Shown in pieces: positions 12,448-21,314 of a stretch of DNA of 64,000 nucleotides. The notes under the pieces were generated by a model. That model was given only the letters and a program-made list of their open reading frames with translations, was not told the origin of the DNA and made no database searches. The position numbers and the translations under genes were made by a program. Positions within the stretch are counted from its first letter, which is position 1. Every line of letters starts with the position of its first letter. Location of the stretch: the NCBI GenBank assembly GCA_946406115.1, contig OX291546.1:11835019-11899018 (forward strand). Reading direction: 5' to 3'. This DNA is from Apoda limacodes (taxonomy: Eukaryota > Arthropoda > Insecta > Lepidoptera > Limacodidae).

Positions 12448-15400
12448 GATATATTGTATGTATGTATGTTTAACATCGGGATGTTAATACCCAGAATGGG
12501 AATTATGCGGCTATAGATACACACACATATCAAGATGTGGAACATAAGCGTGTTTTACCAGCTACTCTCGTCCTGCGTGACAAGTGGTTAGCCCATAGTT
12601 AGCCAGTGCACCTGGTGGTGGTTTCTATATGTTACATATGTGGGGGACATTATGACAGACTTTATAATATTTATGCATCTCGGTTTCTTTCTCTAATAAA
12701 AGTGTAACTTCTTAATTTAAATCCATTAATTTCTATAGACTATCTACACAAAATCTTAAACGAGTACGGAAACCAATCCTTAATGGATTGAAATGAATGG
12801 TTAATCTCTCGAAAAGTCGAAATACTCGCTTGAATCAACTTTGTGAAAACTTTTATAGAACTTTTGAACAGGCTAAAAATAAATAACCCGTTTTTTTAGC
12901 GACCGCCTTTTATTTATATTTTTTTGTAAACGTATTTATTAAGCAAAATAAAGCGGACTTGAAAAATAAATTAAATTATGATAATGTTAATTAAGGCAAT
13001 GACTTTTATTTAGTACAAGTTTTTGCCAGCGGCCGTGCCCGCCCTAAATTTGATTATCGGCGTGAAAGTCCTCAATTAACTCATTAATAATTAAACTAAA
13101 GACGTTTGCTTTAGCAAGCTGTAGCTATAGCTATAGTTCGTTTAAGCTCGATTATAGTAATTCCCGCGGGAACTTTTTAATTTTTCGGAATAAAAAGTAG
13201 CCTATGTCACTGTCCATCCCTTCAACTATCTCCACTTAAAAAATCACGTCAATTCGTCGCTCCGTTTTGCCGTAAAAGACGGACAAACAAAGACACACAC
13301 GCTTTCCCATTTATAATATTAGTATGGATTCTTACTGTCCCGGCAGACATTGTTCTGCCCTTAAAGTTGAAGTTTTGATAGAAGAAGATTGCGCCTTTAA
13401 CGCAGTGCTACAACTGCTTCTGCTACATCAAATATAGAGCCGTCTTGTATTATTAGAGATTTACTAAATACTTTTTATAGCAATTGTATAGTATAGTGTA
13501 CAATCTATAGTGCAAGTGTTTAAATAGTAGTATAGTAATGTACTATTGTTGATTTCGACATCACCGTTATGTATCGAACTTAAGTAATAATTCCAAATAG
13601 CTGCTATAAGGCAAATTCTATAACTGCAACAAATATCCTCTTTTAACACTGAAAGGTCATCACAGTTTCATTGTAACTGTTACATCTCAAAGTGAAGTAA
13701 CAGAGTTTTAATCATTTTTATTGGACCTTTCTGACACATATAAGTAGCATATTACTACTTTTAATGACCCTAAATATCATATAAAGGAAATTCGATATCG
13801 TTTGTACAACATATACGTCCCCTATTTTTGTAATGACTGCAGAACGATGTACAAAGTGTTCTATAGTAAGCATGTAGACACTATCCTACTAATATTATAA
13901 ATGTGAAAGTTTGTATGTCTGGATGGATGTTTGTTACTCAATCACGCTTCAACCACTGGACGGATCAGAATAAAACTTGGCATACATATAGGATAGGTCC
14001 TGGAATAGCATATACACGACTTTATTTAAAAGTTCCTGCGGGAATAACTATAACAGAGTTAAACGAATTATTGCTGCACCTATAGCATGCTATAGCAATT
14101 CTTTAGTCTAACTAATTAATTAATTAATTGGAGTTAATTAAGGAGTTCCACACCAATAACCGAATCTAGGGCGGGCGGAGCCGCTGGCAAAGTCTTGTTT
14201 TATCATATAATAGCAACTCTCGAGACATCATATATTTAATTAGATTTTAATGTTAATAATTTTAAAAAATCAAGAGTGGGCTTTAAAAGAATGTTGAAAA
14301 TATGATCTTAATTTAGCGATAAAATTTTAGTCGCAAATAAAATTCACTTTCTAAGAAAATAACACTAAGAATTAAATAAGCCGTGAGCGCCATAATGCTA
14401 AAAAAAACACCCATCAGTTTACTCACCAAAAAAAAAAAAGTTGCACTCCGGGAGTGCCGGCAGAAGTGAAAACCTTTACACACGATTCGCGCTTAACACT
14501 CAAATATGTCAGAAGACATGTCTTTGACATTGTCAAGAAATAATAATGTTTGTTTATTTACTTTTTTGACGTAGTATATTTGACATCGCAATCTGTCATA
14601 GAATTAAAATTCCATATCCAACCTCCCTGTGCTACTCATAATCGCGAATACTAAAAATAAAAATTATAATAGGCGTGGCATTACGGTTTCCGTATTTTAC
14701 AAAGACAAAGATGCACTTTGTTCAATTTCCATATTTTTAACACTTTATATACACGAATTTTACGAATACACAGCAGTATGGCCACTACACAGACGGTCGA
14801 GCCATCAGCTGTCACCATCCATGGAAGCGCGTAGCACGCTGACACACACGACCATTCGCGCAAGCGCCCTGCGCCGCCTAAACGAAACAGCAGGCGCAGG
14901 CATACATTTTCGCCGCGCCGTAGAAAGAGAGGGGGATACTCCCTCTCCTACGCCGCGCCAGCTGTCTACTCTCCATCCGTCTTACGAATTTTCACGATCA
15001 GGACACGTGACCTGACGCGAGTTTATCATTTTTTACCCATACCAAAAAAAGTGCACAACGCCGCTAATGAAGTTTTCACTTCAAAAATCTTTTTTACATT
15101 AGAAATGCATATATTTAACTATAAGATCCTCAAACTCTAATATGGTACAAAAAAGTTATATAATAGAGTTGTGGTGCCTTTTTTGTGGTGAAAGCGATAC
15201 AATAATCATCTTTAAAACTTTGAAAAGAGGTACTTGCAGCCACAATAACATGGCTATATTACTGGATTGCGATGTAACTGCCCCAAATACTGCCTGAATA
15301 AATCTTTATATTATTGTTATAGGACCTATTTGAAAGAATAATTAGCGTTTCTGAAAATGTTCTCTCGATGGCTATAGTACGCGAAACGAAAAAAACGAAA

Positions 15401-18400
15401 TCAGTGCACAAGTTTTGAAGTTTATTTGGCAATACCTAATTCTTATTATACGGACCCTCAACAAGCTCAAGCTTGTACGATACACACTGAGCCAATTCTT
15501 TATTCTGTGACTTGGCCAGTTTTTGAAAATTGATAGTTAAAAAAATTACTTTTATTTAAATAGGGGACAAAACTTTGTACAACAGTATGAACATTGCTAT
15601 AAGTACAGAGTTTATATAATAGAGTAAATAAACATACAATGAAAAAAGGGGTATAAACTAGGGTAAGAAAGGTTTGTATAGTCCATACCTATGTTGACAC
15701 GACGGGATTTCAAAATGAGTGCAAATGTTTTTATGGAAAATGTTAGTAACAAACACGTAACCAGCAAGATCGAAAGAAGCTTGCAGGTTGTTGCATAAAA
15801 AAATTAAAATATAAGCCGGACTAGGAATCCGGAAAACTAGTTGTGTTTTGAAAACGTGGACTAACATGTGAAGTAATACGAATTGGTGATGATAATGTTA
15901 GAAGAGTTCAAGTCTGACATTATGAAAGCAATATTGGGAAACCTCTCTGAATATGCAAAGTTAAAAGTTTCAACTGACCAGATAAGGCATTCGACTTATT
16001 TATTATAATTTTTGTTACTAAACGACACTTACGACGATAACCTTTCAAATCTGATCTAAACACCAAAACTGCTTAAAATATAGAATATTATTAATTTAGC
16101 TATCATGACACTCCTTAACTATATAAATAACTGTGGTAAAAAATATTACAATACTACCATCGGTGCCTGACGCTAAATATGTGTCTGTCTGTCTGTAAAT
16201 TTAAAAGCATTTAATTTATGTAGGTGCTTTATTACTTTCTATCTTAAATTAAGTTAGACTACTTAAGGAAAAATGTATAGATTATGTTATTACGACGTTA
16301 ATAAAAAAGTTAAAAAAAAATAATGAAATAAATAATTAAAAGGAGTCCATTCAAGAAAAATGTTTATTGCTCCATACTCGTACAAACTTTAAACTTAGGG
16401 TCGTTGTGAGAGTAAAGTTGAACGCAAAATACCAAATCAAAAAAACTGGCCAAGTGTCAGTCGGGCTGGCGCTGGTCCCGAAATTGTGAAAAAAAAGTAT
16501 AAGGTAGGTATCTAGGTATGTAAATTACAAAAGGTCTTTTAGAAATTCAAAGTCTACATTATATATATTTGCTGCGAATAACATGTTACATACAGACGGA
16601 CATCAAAATCATAACGTTTGCTTTTTGCCATTTGAATACGAAACCCTAATTACCAATCCACTTGGTCTGATGTGATAAATAAGTGCAAAAAAAAAACCGG
16701 CCAAGTGCGAGTTGGACTCGCGCACCTAGGGTTCCGTACCTAACACCATTAATGTAAGCTATAAACTCATACAAAAATATTTTTATATTTGAGTTTATTG
16801 AATGAAAGGTAAATTCCGGCTTACGATTTATGACGTATTAAAAAAACTACTTAGGGGACGTCCATAAATTACGTGAGATTTTGAAGGGGGGGAGGGGGTC
16901 GAGTCAAATCTCATCTAATCTTACGTTGGAGAGAGGGGGGGTCTCGGCATTTTTCTGATTGAAACAAAAAAAAATTATACTATTTTGGGCTATTTAATCC
17001 AGATTGTATATGCTTCAATCGCAATACGATTAAGATCATTCAATAATTCATTCGAAAGAAATTCATCATACTTCGACGTTATAAAATAACAATCCAAAGC
17101 GTTTACGTAAGCAACCCACATTTTGAAAAATCTCACGTGAGATTGGGGGATGGGGGAGAGGGTTGACTAAAATCTCACGACATCTTACCAGGGGGGGGAG
17201 GGAGACAGAAAATTTAAAAAAACACATCACGTAATTTATGGACGCCCCCTTACTAGATCACGTTCAAACCAATTTTCGGTGGAAGTTTGCATGGTAATGT
17301 ACATCATATATTTTTTTTAGTTTTATCATTCTCTTATTTTAGAAGTTACAGGGGGGAGACACACATTTTACCACTTTGGAAGTGCCTCTCGCGCAAACTA
17401 TTCAGTTTAGAAAAAAATGATATAAGAAATCTCAATATCATTTTTGAAGGCCTATCCAAAGACACGTATGGGTTTGATGAAAAAAAAATTAAGTTTCAGT
17501 TCTAAGTATGGGTAACCCCAAAAATTTATTGTATTTTTTTTGTGTAAAAATCTTAATGCGGATTATAGAATACATTATTTATACGCCAATTTTTATTTCA
17601 AATTACATTTACCCTATAAATTTAAGTTAATGCTCGTGCATTAGCTAAAATCATAGATAACGATATAAAAAGATTATAATAAATTTACTAAGTTTCATAA
17701 CGGACAACAGTGTTTTTTTAATGCTCTGAACGTCACAGTTTTTACGATAAACTTTCGACCGATTTTGCATTTCTTTACCCCTTAATATTATTTAACCAAA
17801 TCCTACAAAAATAATAGCTAAATAAAATACTTACATCATTCACACAAAGACGGGAATCGTTAACTATGAAAGCGTTCCCGGAGAATGTAATGTGATCTTG
17901 AAGGTTATATCCAACTGGAAGGTCAGCCAGGGTTTTGATTTTCATATCTTCCAAATGATCCTTGGGGCCAACGCCGGATACCATAAGAAGCTGAGCTGAA
18001 CCAAAAGTTCCAGCAGCTAATATCACCTCACGACGAACTCTGACTTGTCGTCTTTAAAAAAGAAATCAAAACAGTGTTAGTAGTAAGCTGAATGAAATTA
18101 CTTATTGCAAAAAAAAATTGTAGAAAGGATAATTACACTAGTTTTTCCTTCCTTCCTTTAGTCGGATACCAAAAAGCGCCTTAGTCCTGTGTCATGTGAC
18201 TGCAAATTGTTGGCATCCAACTTTAAGGGGAAAGTCTAGCTTATTATGCACTGTAGACTGACTAACTGTAGAAAGATAGTCTAAAGTAATTTTCACGTGA
18301 TGCGTCCACATTGTGTAATGGAATGTGTTCTGAGGAATTGTTCGAAATGATGCCCACGGCTACTCTCTACCATCGCACCGCTCGTCACCGGCAGGAAATT

Positions 18401-19983
18401 CATCCTCACACCTAAGAACCTAAATTGCCACGTATAGTGCGGTGTCAGGGAAACTTCCTCCCGCGGATGCTTAGGTTGTGGAATAAACTCCCTGCCAAAG
18501 TTTCCTCTAAGGACTACAGTATGAGGTTCGTCAAGAAAGAAGTTATAAGACCTTTGAAGGCCAAACCTTCAAACAACGCGCGAGTGATGCCCCAGGTGTT
18601 GGAAGTGTCGATAGGCTGCGGTGACCGCTTACCATCAGGCGGACAGCAAGCTTGTTTTTCATCTTAGAGGTAAAAAAAAAAGGGAGAAGGTTCTCTACAG
18701 TGTAAAGTAAGGAAAAGTAGCATTACTACGATATCTGGAAGCACTAATCTAGCTTCGGGCGCGCCGACTTCACAAAATTATTAAGGCTATTGAGGCTCAG
18801 CTACCCGGACACTAACATTGGAGGAGCACAGTCGGCGCCCCTGTCTAACTTCACATAGACTCCCTGACCATATCGTCATTTGGCTAGTCAAAATTATTTG
18901 TAAGTAGTTATGCATCGACCGAATCACCAATAAATTGTGATGGATTTTAGTATTGACATTAAAAATAGTTATGAACACTTTGGCTCCGTAACTTTTGTAT
19001 GCAAAAAAAACTTAAACTATAAGTATCATTCTCTTTTCACTATGAGTAAAGTGAAGTGAGTGAAATGACAAAAAATCTTATTGAATTATTATTCATTGAA
19101 CTTACATTTTATTAAATTTTTTAAATTCTACACCATAAGCAGTCTTTGTTTCAGGGTCAATCAATATTTTCGTAACGGTAGTAAATTTAGATACTTTCAA
19201 ATTACGTCTGAAACGTATGGGTTCTAAAAATGCCTTCGAACTGCTGCATCGCTTTCCATTTCTCATAGTTGCTTGAGGCTTTGAAAACCCAATAACTTTT
19301 TCGCCATTAGGATCTGACCACTTATATCCTAGTTCTTTTCCTGCTTTCTTAAAAACATCTTCTAACGGAGAATGAAATGGCGAATAGTCTATATCCATAA
19401 ATCCACCAGTGCCATGAAAAGAAGAATTTCTTAATTCCTTTATCATAATATTTTCTGACTTCTTAAAATATGGAAGTACTTCAGAATAGCTCCAACCGTC
19501 ATTTCCCATTTTAACCCAATCATTGTAGTCTTCAGGATGACCGCGTTGGTAAATAAGGAAGTTCAATACGCTGCTTCCACCAAGCACTTTTCCTCGCGGC
19601 ATAGAACACACGTTGCCCCTTAAATCCTTGCAAGCCTTCGGCTCCGGTTCCGATTTGTATCCCCAATTCATACGCGTTAAAGACATAAATGGAGCAAAAA
19701 TGGGTATATCAGAAAAGAAATTTTCGTTTCCACCCGCTTCTATTAATAAAACTTTCCATTTTGATTTTTCAGTTAACCGGTTTGCTAAAACACAACCGGC
19801 CGATCCAGCGCCAATCACAACGAAATCAAATTCTTCTTTATCTTTAGGAATATAGTCAGGGACAAATCCTTCCTTTTGGGTATTAGTTAACGGCTTAAGC
19901 ATTTCAGTCCAATTGTCAAAGAAAGATGGAGTAGTTTGAGCATTCACTGTTAAGACGGAGATAAAAATAATTGTCCATTGCAT
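754..19983 (-). CDS. Secreted GMC-family FAD oxidoreductase, six coding exons, 628 aa
   Basis: FAD-dependent alcohol/sugar oxidoreductase of the glucose-methanol-choline family, the group that includes insect glucose dehydrogenase and lepidopteran ecdysone oxidase. I joined exons 19106-19983, 17835-18051, 12058-12262, 10304-10515, 9341-9490 and 754-978. All junctions are GT..AG and the phases agree (2,0,1,0,0), giving 1,887 nt. Residues 1-15 look like a signal peptide ending [12 protein letters not shown] (55-63) is the Rossmann FAD motif, with E82 after strand 2. GMC signature 1 lies at 129-148 and signature 2 ([16 protein letters not shown]) at 306-321. YNLQDH (341-346) and the C-terminal [15 protein letters not shown] block follow. 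H553 ([10 protein letters not shown]) is the expected catalytic His. The second active-site position is H597 (AAHTHAP), where many insect relatives have Asn. The length is normal for the family. The substrate cannot be told. GC3 rises sharply from exon 3 onward. Confidence 0.9.
1171..1815. repeat. Dispersed 645-bp repeat, copy 1
   Basis: Begins GTTGCACTCCGGGATTGCCG and ends near TTTTCACTTCAAAAAT. A copy at 14440-15089 is very similar, with small indels such as a 10-bp difference after GTGACCT. Both ends contain AAGTGAAAAC in opposite orientations, suggesting degenerate terminal inverted repeats. It lies in GMC intron 5. Confidence 0.75.
1816..2502. other. Intronic stretch, nothing recognised
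   Basis: AT-rich sequence of GMC intron 5 with no coding, RNA or repeat structure that I can support. Confidence 0.4.
2503..2741 (+). mobile_element. Lep1-type Helitron-like short copy
   Basis: Opens with CCATACTAATATAAA, runs through ATGAAATTTGGCATAAAG and TTAATTAAGGAG, and ends with GGGCGGGCGGAACCGCGGG and AAAAGCTAGT. The same frame recurs many times in the window. It has no coding capacity. Helitron affiliation is from known lepidopteran families, not shown by this copy alone. Confidence 0.6.
2742..3371. other. Intronic stretch, little recognised
   Basis: AT-rich, with a possible CR1-type LINE tail near 3165-3195 (GCTGCCTTAGTGGTATAAAA). Nothing else is supported. Confidence 0.35.
3372..3735. 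repeat. Long inverted repeat (arms about 125 bp), foldback MITE
   Basis: The arms 3372-3496 and 3607-3735 are near-perfect reverse complements around a 110-bp AT-rich centre. Shared blocks include TTTAGCCATTTGGCACACAG, GGGCAAAACAATAATTTTGA and TGGTGTCATCAATTTTTTGT. No coding capacity. Typical of a MITE or foldback insertion in GMC intron 5. Confidence 0.8.
3736..4063. other. Intronic stretch, nothing recognised
   Basis: No motif or repeat could be supported between the inverted repeat and the next Helitron-like copy. Confidence 0.35.
4064..4497 (+). mobile_element. Two nested Lep1-type Helitron-like copies
   Basis: A 5' fragment (4064-4173) with TCACGCTTCAACCACTGGAC and CCTGGAATAGCATATAGGCT is followed by a fuller copy (4175-4497) that starts TATTATAAATGTGAAAG and ends GCGGAGCCGCTGGCAAAGTC. 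The close sequel at 13888-14197 shows the same layout. Confidence 0.65.
4498..5821. other. Intronic stretch; possible solo-LTR-like segment near 4553-4905
   Basis: The segment around 4553-4905 has a TATA-like TTTATATATG followed by AAAATAAACACTGATTCTATCG, the spacing expected of an LTR promoter and poly(A) signal. I found no partner LTR, primer-binding site or coding region. The rest (4906-5821) shows nothing. Confidence 0.25.
5824..5848 (+). repeat. Left terminal inverted repeat of the pogo-like element
   Basis: 25 bp, exact reverse complement of 8945-8969. Preceded by TA (5822-5823). Confidence 0.92.
5833..6229 (+). promoter_or_regulatory. Left cluster of 16-bp subterminal motifs GGGG-N6-GTGCCG
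   Basis: Four exact matches: 5833-5848 (inside the TIR), 5849-5864 (directly abutting), 6191-6206 and 6214-6229, all in the same orientation. Probably transposase-binding sites. The last two also lie in the leader of the transposase mRNA. Confidence 0.7.
6356..7834 (+). CDS. Pogo/Tigger-like transposase (HTH + DDD), 492 aa, ends at an in-frame TAG
   Basis: Cut-and-paste transposase with a CENP-B/pipsqueak-type DNA-binding region and a DDE_1-type catalytic core. I start at the ATG at 6356, just after a splice-acceptor-like TTTTCTTTGACAG; the frame is open to 6119 but that part reads as leader. The first HTH spans about residues 14-55 ([20 protein letters not shown]) and a second HTH about 65-140. 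Catalytic aspartates are D183 (NLDETG), D292 (LLLDNHSSH) and D328 (QPLDVGV), with 35 residues between the last two. All three are present. The frame stops at TAG 7832-7834 after CCSF but continues in the same frame for 168 codons to a PHD finger, so this TAG is probably a recent nonsense change (CAG to TAG) or a readthrough site. Confidence 0.88.
   Translation: MRTYKRKTERGTTSQDLLQRAADAVIKDGRKLKTVARELQICHTTLQRYVKKIKSGLTPAVGYKPRLVFNEEQEALLSKYILKSASIYFGLLPEEVRQLAYQCAVKFKVQNIPPSWHTNGEAGKDWLTNFLKRNPTLSIRTPEATSAGRASSFNRHNVNQFFEKLGDLITKHNLTPLRIWNLDETGVQTVLKPKKILAEKGTKQVGAIVSAERGTLVTVELAVSALGNSIPPMFVFPRLKYKDLFIRDGPPECIGAGNKSGWMTSTEFLVFMDHFIKHTKPSPEEPVLLLLDNHSSHIDIDVIEKAKRNSVILLSFPPHCTHRPQPLDVGVNGPFKTYCSKAQNNWLRTNPGKIMSIYEIPGIVKYAFPLAATPINICNAFKKTGIWPYDSNVFTDEDYAPSFVTDRPMPENRLSKSADNLPVPQNNQERTPEYLDESNYVGSNVEIETSPSILQHVPGPSDCSVECTRAPSGNQEQETRQCSPEPIPCCSF
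7835..8341 (+). pseudogene. In-frame continuation of the transposase: Lys-rich linker and PHD finger
   Basis: The same frame as the transposase resumes after the TAG and stays open to TAA at 8341 (168 codons). First comes a Pro/Lys-rich linker with nuclear-localisation-like clusters (ARKRK, SKKKKKE), then an acidic [10 protein letters not shown], then a C4HC3 zinc finger: [22 protein letters not shown] and FVCPNC. Such C-terminal PHD fingers are found in relatives of this transposase. A separate short gene starting at the Met near 8138 is less likely. Confidence 0.75.
8728..8960 (-). promoter_or_regulatory. Right cluster of 16-bp subterminal motifs
   Basis: Inverted copies of GGGG-N6-GTGCCG at 8728-8743, 8749-8764 and 8945-8960 (in the TIR), mirroring the left cluster. 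A near match in direct orientation lies at 8770-8785 (GGGGTTAGTAGTGCCT). Confidence 0.7.
8945..8969 (-). repeat. Right terminal inverted repeat of the pogo-like element
   Basis: 25 bp, exact reverse complement of 5824-5848. Followed by TA (8970-8971). Confidence 0.92.
9070..9200. mobile_element. Fragment of a lepidopteran SINE/LINE tail
   Basis: GACCACTACTGGGTATAGGC and GGCAGGCCTCTAC match the common lepidopteran 'CTGGGCATAGGCCTC' dispersed repeat. Short and diverged. Confidence 0.35.
9341..9490 (-). CDS. GMC oxidoreductase exon 5 (catalytic His)
   Basis: A 50-codon exon, too short to stand out as an ORF. It lies between TTTAAACAG and the donor GTAACT. It reads [19 protein letters not shown], then [10 protein letters not shown] and ends TTLDHQ, the stretch that precedes VGTCKMG in this family. 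H553 is the presumed catalytic base. The frame joins exons 4 and 6 in phase 0. Confidence 0.85.
9620..9850 (-). mobile_element. tRNA-derived SINE remnant with a hairpin tail
   Basis: On the minus strand GGTTCGATTCCAGC is a good RNA polymerase III B box, with TGGCTTTGTG as a weak A box 45 bases upstream. The 3' side has TAAATA-type microsatellite sequence. It contains a perfect 22-bp inverted repeat at 9639-9660/9670-9691. It lies in GMC intron 4. Confidence 0.45.
10304..10515 (-). CDS. GMC oxidoreductase exon 4
   Basis: The acceptor TTTCAG precedes GA, which completes a Gly codon from exon 3. The exon encodes [11 protein letters not shown] (the family's RP.S.G.v.L.S motif), [15 protein letters not shown] and EGVRM. 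The donor GTTAGT is at 10303-10298. Phase 0 at the 3' end. Confidence 0.85.
10516..11475. other. GMC intron 3 (5' part), nothing recognised
   Basis: No exon or repeat family could be supported. Confidence 0.35.
11476..11644. repeat. (AATAT)n microsatellite, about 34 copies
   Basis: An essentially uninterrupted pentanucleotide array in GMC intron 3. It generates spurious Ile/Tyr-rich ORFs on the minus strand. Confidence 0.95.
12058..12262 (-). CDS. GMC oxidoreductase exon 3
   Basis: The acceptor CAG at 12263-12265 is followed directly by ATG, an internal Met and not a start. The exon encodes [19 protein letters not shown], the usual substrate-domain GPLTIPGG block, then RPDIELV. The donor is GTAGGT. 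GC-ending codons are about 63 percent here, against about a third in exon 1. Confidence 0.85.
12413..12444. repeat. (TA)n microsatellite
   Basis: Sixteen TA units at the start of GMC intron 2. Confidence 0.9.
12445..13028. other. Intronic stretch, nothing recognised
   Basis: No exon, RNA or repeat structure could be supported in this part of GMC intron 2. Confidence 0.35.
13029..13327 (-). mobile_element. Lep1-type Helitron-like copy, reversed
   Basis: Begins with the reversed end (GCCAGCGGCCGTGCCCGCCC, AAATTTGATTATCGGCGTG) and ends TTTATAATATTAGTATGG. A TAGCTATAGCTATAG stretch and CCCGCGGGAACTTTT lie in the middle. Confidence 0.65.
13888..14197 (+). mobile_element. Lep1-type Helitron-like copy
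   Basis: Begins CTACTAATATTATAAATGTG, has TCACGCTTCAACCACTGGAC and TTCCTGCGGGAATAACTATA, and ends GGCGGAGCCGCTGGCAAAGT. Closest in the window to the copy at 4175-4497. Confidence 0.7.
14440..15089. repeat. Dispersed 645-bp repeat, copy 2
   Basis: Same element and orientation as 1171-1815, in GMC intron 2. The GC-rich middle (CAGGCGCAGGC, GGGGGATACTCCCTCTCC) is well conserved and lacks stops in one frame in both copies, but the encoded peptide is not recognisable. Confidence 0.75.
15090..16440. other. Intronic stretch, nothing recognised
   Basis: AT-rich part of GMC intron 2 with no supported exon, RNA or repeat family. Confidence 0.35.
16441..16760 (+). repeat. Fragments of the GGCCAAGTGCGAGTC / GGTTCCGTACC repeat
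   Basis: Two diverged fragments: near 16445 (CTGGCCAAGTGTCAGTCGGG) and 16695 (CCGGCCAAGTGCGAGTTGGA then CTAGGGTTCCGTACC). A very common lepidopteran dispersed family, present at least five more times here. Confidence 0.6.
16854..17249. mobile_element. PIF/Harbinger-like MITE, 396 bp, TTA target duplication
   Basis: The ends are inverted repeats: left GGGGACGTCCATAAATTACG, right reverse complement GGGGGCGTCCATAAATTACG. TTA flanks both sides (16851-16853 and 17250-17252), the TWA duplication of PIF/Harbinger elements. The interior has G-runs and repeated AATCTCAC motifs but no ORF. Confidence 0.65.
17835..18051 (-). CDS. GMC oxidoreductase exon 2 (GMC signature 2)
   Basis: The acceptor TTTTTAAAG is just upstream and the donor GTAAG follows AATGAT. 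The exon completes the split Ile codon 293, then encodes [20 protein letters not shown] and PVGYNLQDH, both diagnostic for the family. It ends in phase 0. Confidence 0.9.
18300..18673 (+). mobile_element. 3' end of a CR1-type LINE (GMC intron 1)
   Basis: Translates to the RT C-terminal tail ([17 protein letters not shown]), then the 3' UTR signature GTGACCGCTTACCATCAGGC and a short A-rich tail. 5'-truncated. A sister copy lies at 20110-20455. Confidence 0.65.
19106..19983 (-). CDS. GMC oxidoreductase exon 1 (signal peptide, FAD fold, signature 1)
   Basis: Encodes residues 1-292 plus two bases. The start ATG has A at -3 and opens directly into a hydrophobic leader. The donor GTAAG is at 19105-19101. 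The exon carries the GxGxxG motif, LLIEAG and [18 protein letters not shown]. Roughly a third of the first 68 codons end in G or C. Confidence 0.9.
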
Positions 19984-20037
19984 TTTGTAGCCGGCTAGAC
20001 TTCGGCATGTTATAGCATTCTAACTCGTGGTTGTTTC
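19984..20037 (-). promoter_or_regulatory. 5' UTR piece of the GMC mRNA with upstream ATGs
   Basis: A plausible acceptor (GTTTGTTTCAG) ends at 20038, so the leader probably begins with a further upstream exon not located here. Between it and the start are two upstream ATGs: one at 20018 (Met-Leu-stop) and one at 20008, out of frame, whose reading frame runs past the main start. Both would lower initiation at 19983 if the leader is as inferred. Confidence 0.4.
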
Positions 20038-20109
20038 CTGAAACAAACGAAACGTAAAATTAGTTTTTTTGTGACATGAAAAATTGAATCCACTTACTAC
20101 AGGTCCATG

Positions 20110-20455
20110 ATGCCCTTGTGTACATTGTTCGAAATGATGCCCACGGCTACTTTCTACAATCGCAGCTCGCCATCGGCAGGGAATTTATCCTCACACCTTA
20201 GAACCTAAATTTTCACGTGCAGTGCTGTTTCAGAGAAACTTCGTCCCGCGAACGCTAAGATTGTGGAATGAGCTCCCTGCCAAGATTCTATAAGGCATAC
20301 AGTATGAGGTTCTTCAAAATGAAGTTATTAGATATTTGAAGGGTCATCAAGGCGCGAGTGATGCCCCAGGTGTTGCAAGCGACCATAGGCTGCGGTGACC
20401 GCTTACCATCAGGTGTACTGCAAGCTTGTTTGCCACCTTAGTGGTATAAAAAAAT
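20110..20455 (+). mobile_element. 3' end of a CR1-type LINE
   Basis: A second, more decayed copy of the same tail (GATGCCCACGGCTAC, GTGACCGCTTACCATCAGGT, A-rich end). Just upstream of the GMC 5' UTR exon. Confidence 0.6.
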
Positions 20456-21049
20456 ACAGGTGTCAATCACAATTGTGCCTTGCCTAGATTATGTTGCTAT
20501 CGGTACATCCATCACAGTCAAATATAATCTATTTTTGTACAGTCTGGGACGTGAGCGCTTAGTCAGTCTTATTTAAGTAAATATCATTTGCAACTTCGCA
20601 TGTGAGCATTCCGAGAGATGGACAGGCTAAATCAGTGTTACCAACTCTCAAAAATATTTATCCCTAAAGTTTGTGTCAAAAACCCCTAAAATCGCCTTAA
20701 TTATATTACATACCAACTTGTCGAACACGTACCTAAGTACTTAGGTATAGGTACCTGTTACTATTCGAAGGTCAATCTTTATGGTAATAGCTATAAAGGT
20801 ACAAATCGACATGCATTTATAGTTGTACGTGTCCATGTCAGACCAGAATACAAATGACCATTTGCTAACATCTTCAGAATATGTAATCGTTAATAAGTTA
20901 AACACAACACATCTTCAAATTCAATTGTTTTGGTACTTACTTAAAGAAGTTCAAACAAATTACAGAACAAAGGACAAAGTTAGGTGTTATCTACACGTCT
21001 GCGTTTTTAAACCAAAATATAAATTATTCCAAGCAATGTGCATTTTATT
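20456..21049. other. Stretch with nothing recognised
   Basis: Contains no exon or repeat that I can support. The GMC promoter may lie here or further out. Confidence 0.3.
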
Positions 21050-21310
21050 AAAATCTTGCAATAAAATGTTATTGCACGATTTACAAACAAGTCTGTCCAC
21101 TCCGGTCAAAATAGCAGTAACCTTCACCCAATGAGATAAGACCTTGTATGGTGTAGGGAGCATTACTGCGAAATAACTCAAATAAATACTGGAGTTTTGA
21201 ATTTCAGATACTCCAGTTACGAGAGTTTCCAGATTAGATTCCGGAGCAAGATTTATATACATTTTCTCAATGTATATACAAGTTTTTGAAATTCGGAACA
21301 CCAACATTTA
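21050..21310 (+). repeat. Dispersed repeat, copy A (TGTTATTGCACGATTTAC family)
   Basis: Shares AAAATGTTATTGCACGATTT, ACAAGTCTGTCCACTCCGGT and TACATTTTTCTCAATGTATA-like blocks with 22480-22790. A partial third copy lies around 22090-22260. No coding content. Confidence 0.6.
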
Positions 21311-21314
21311 CTCC

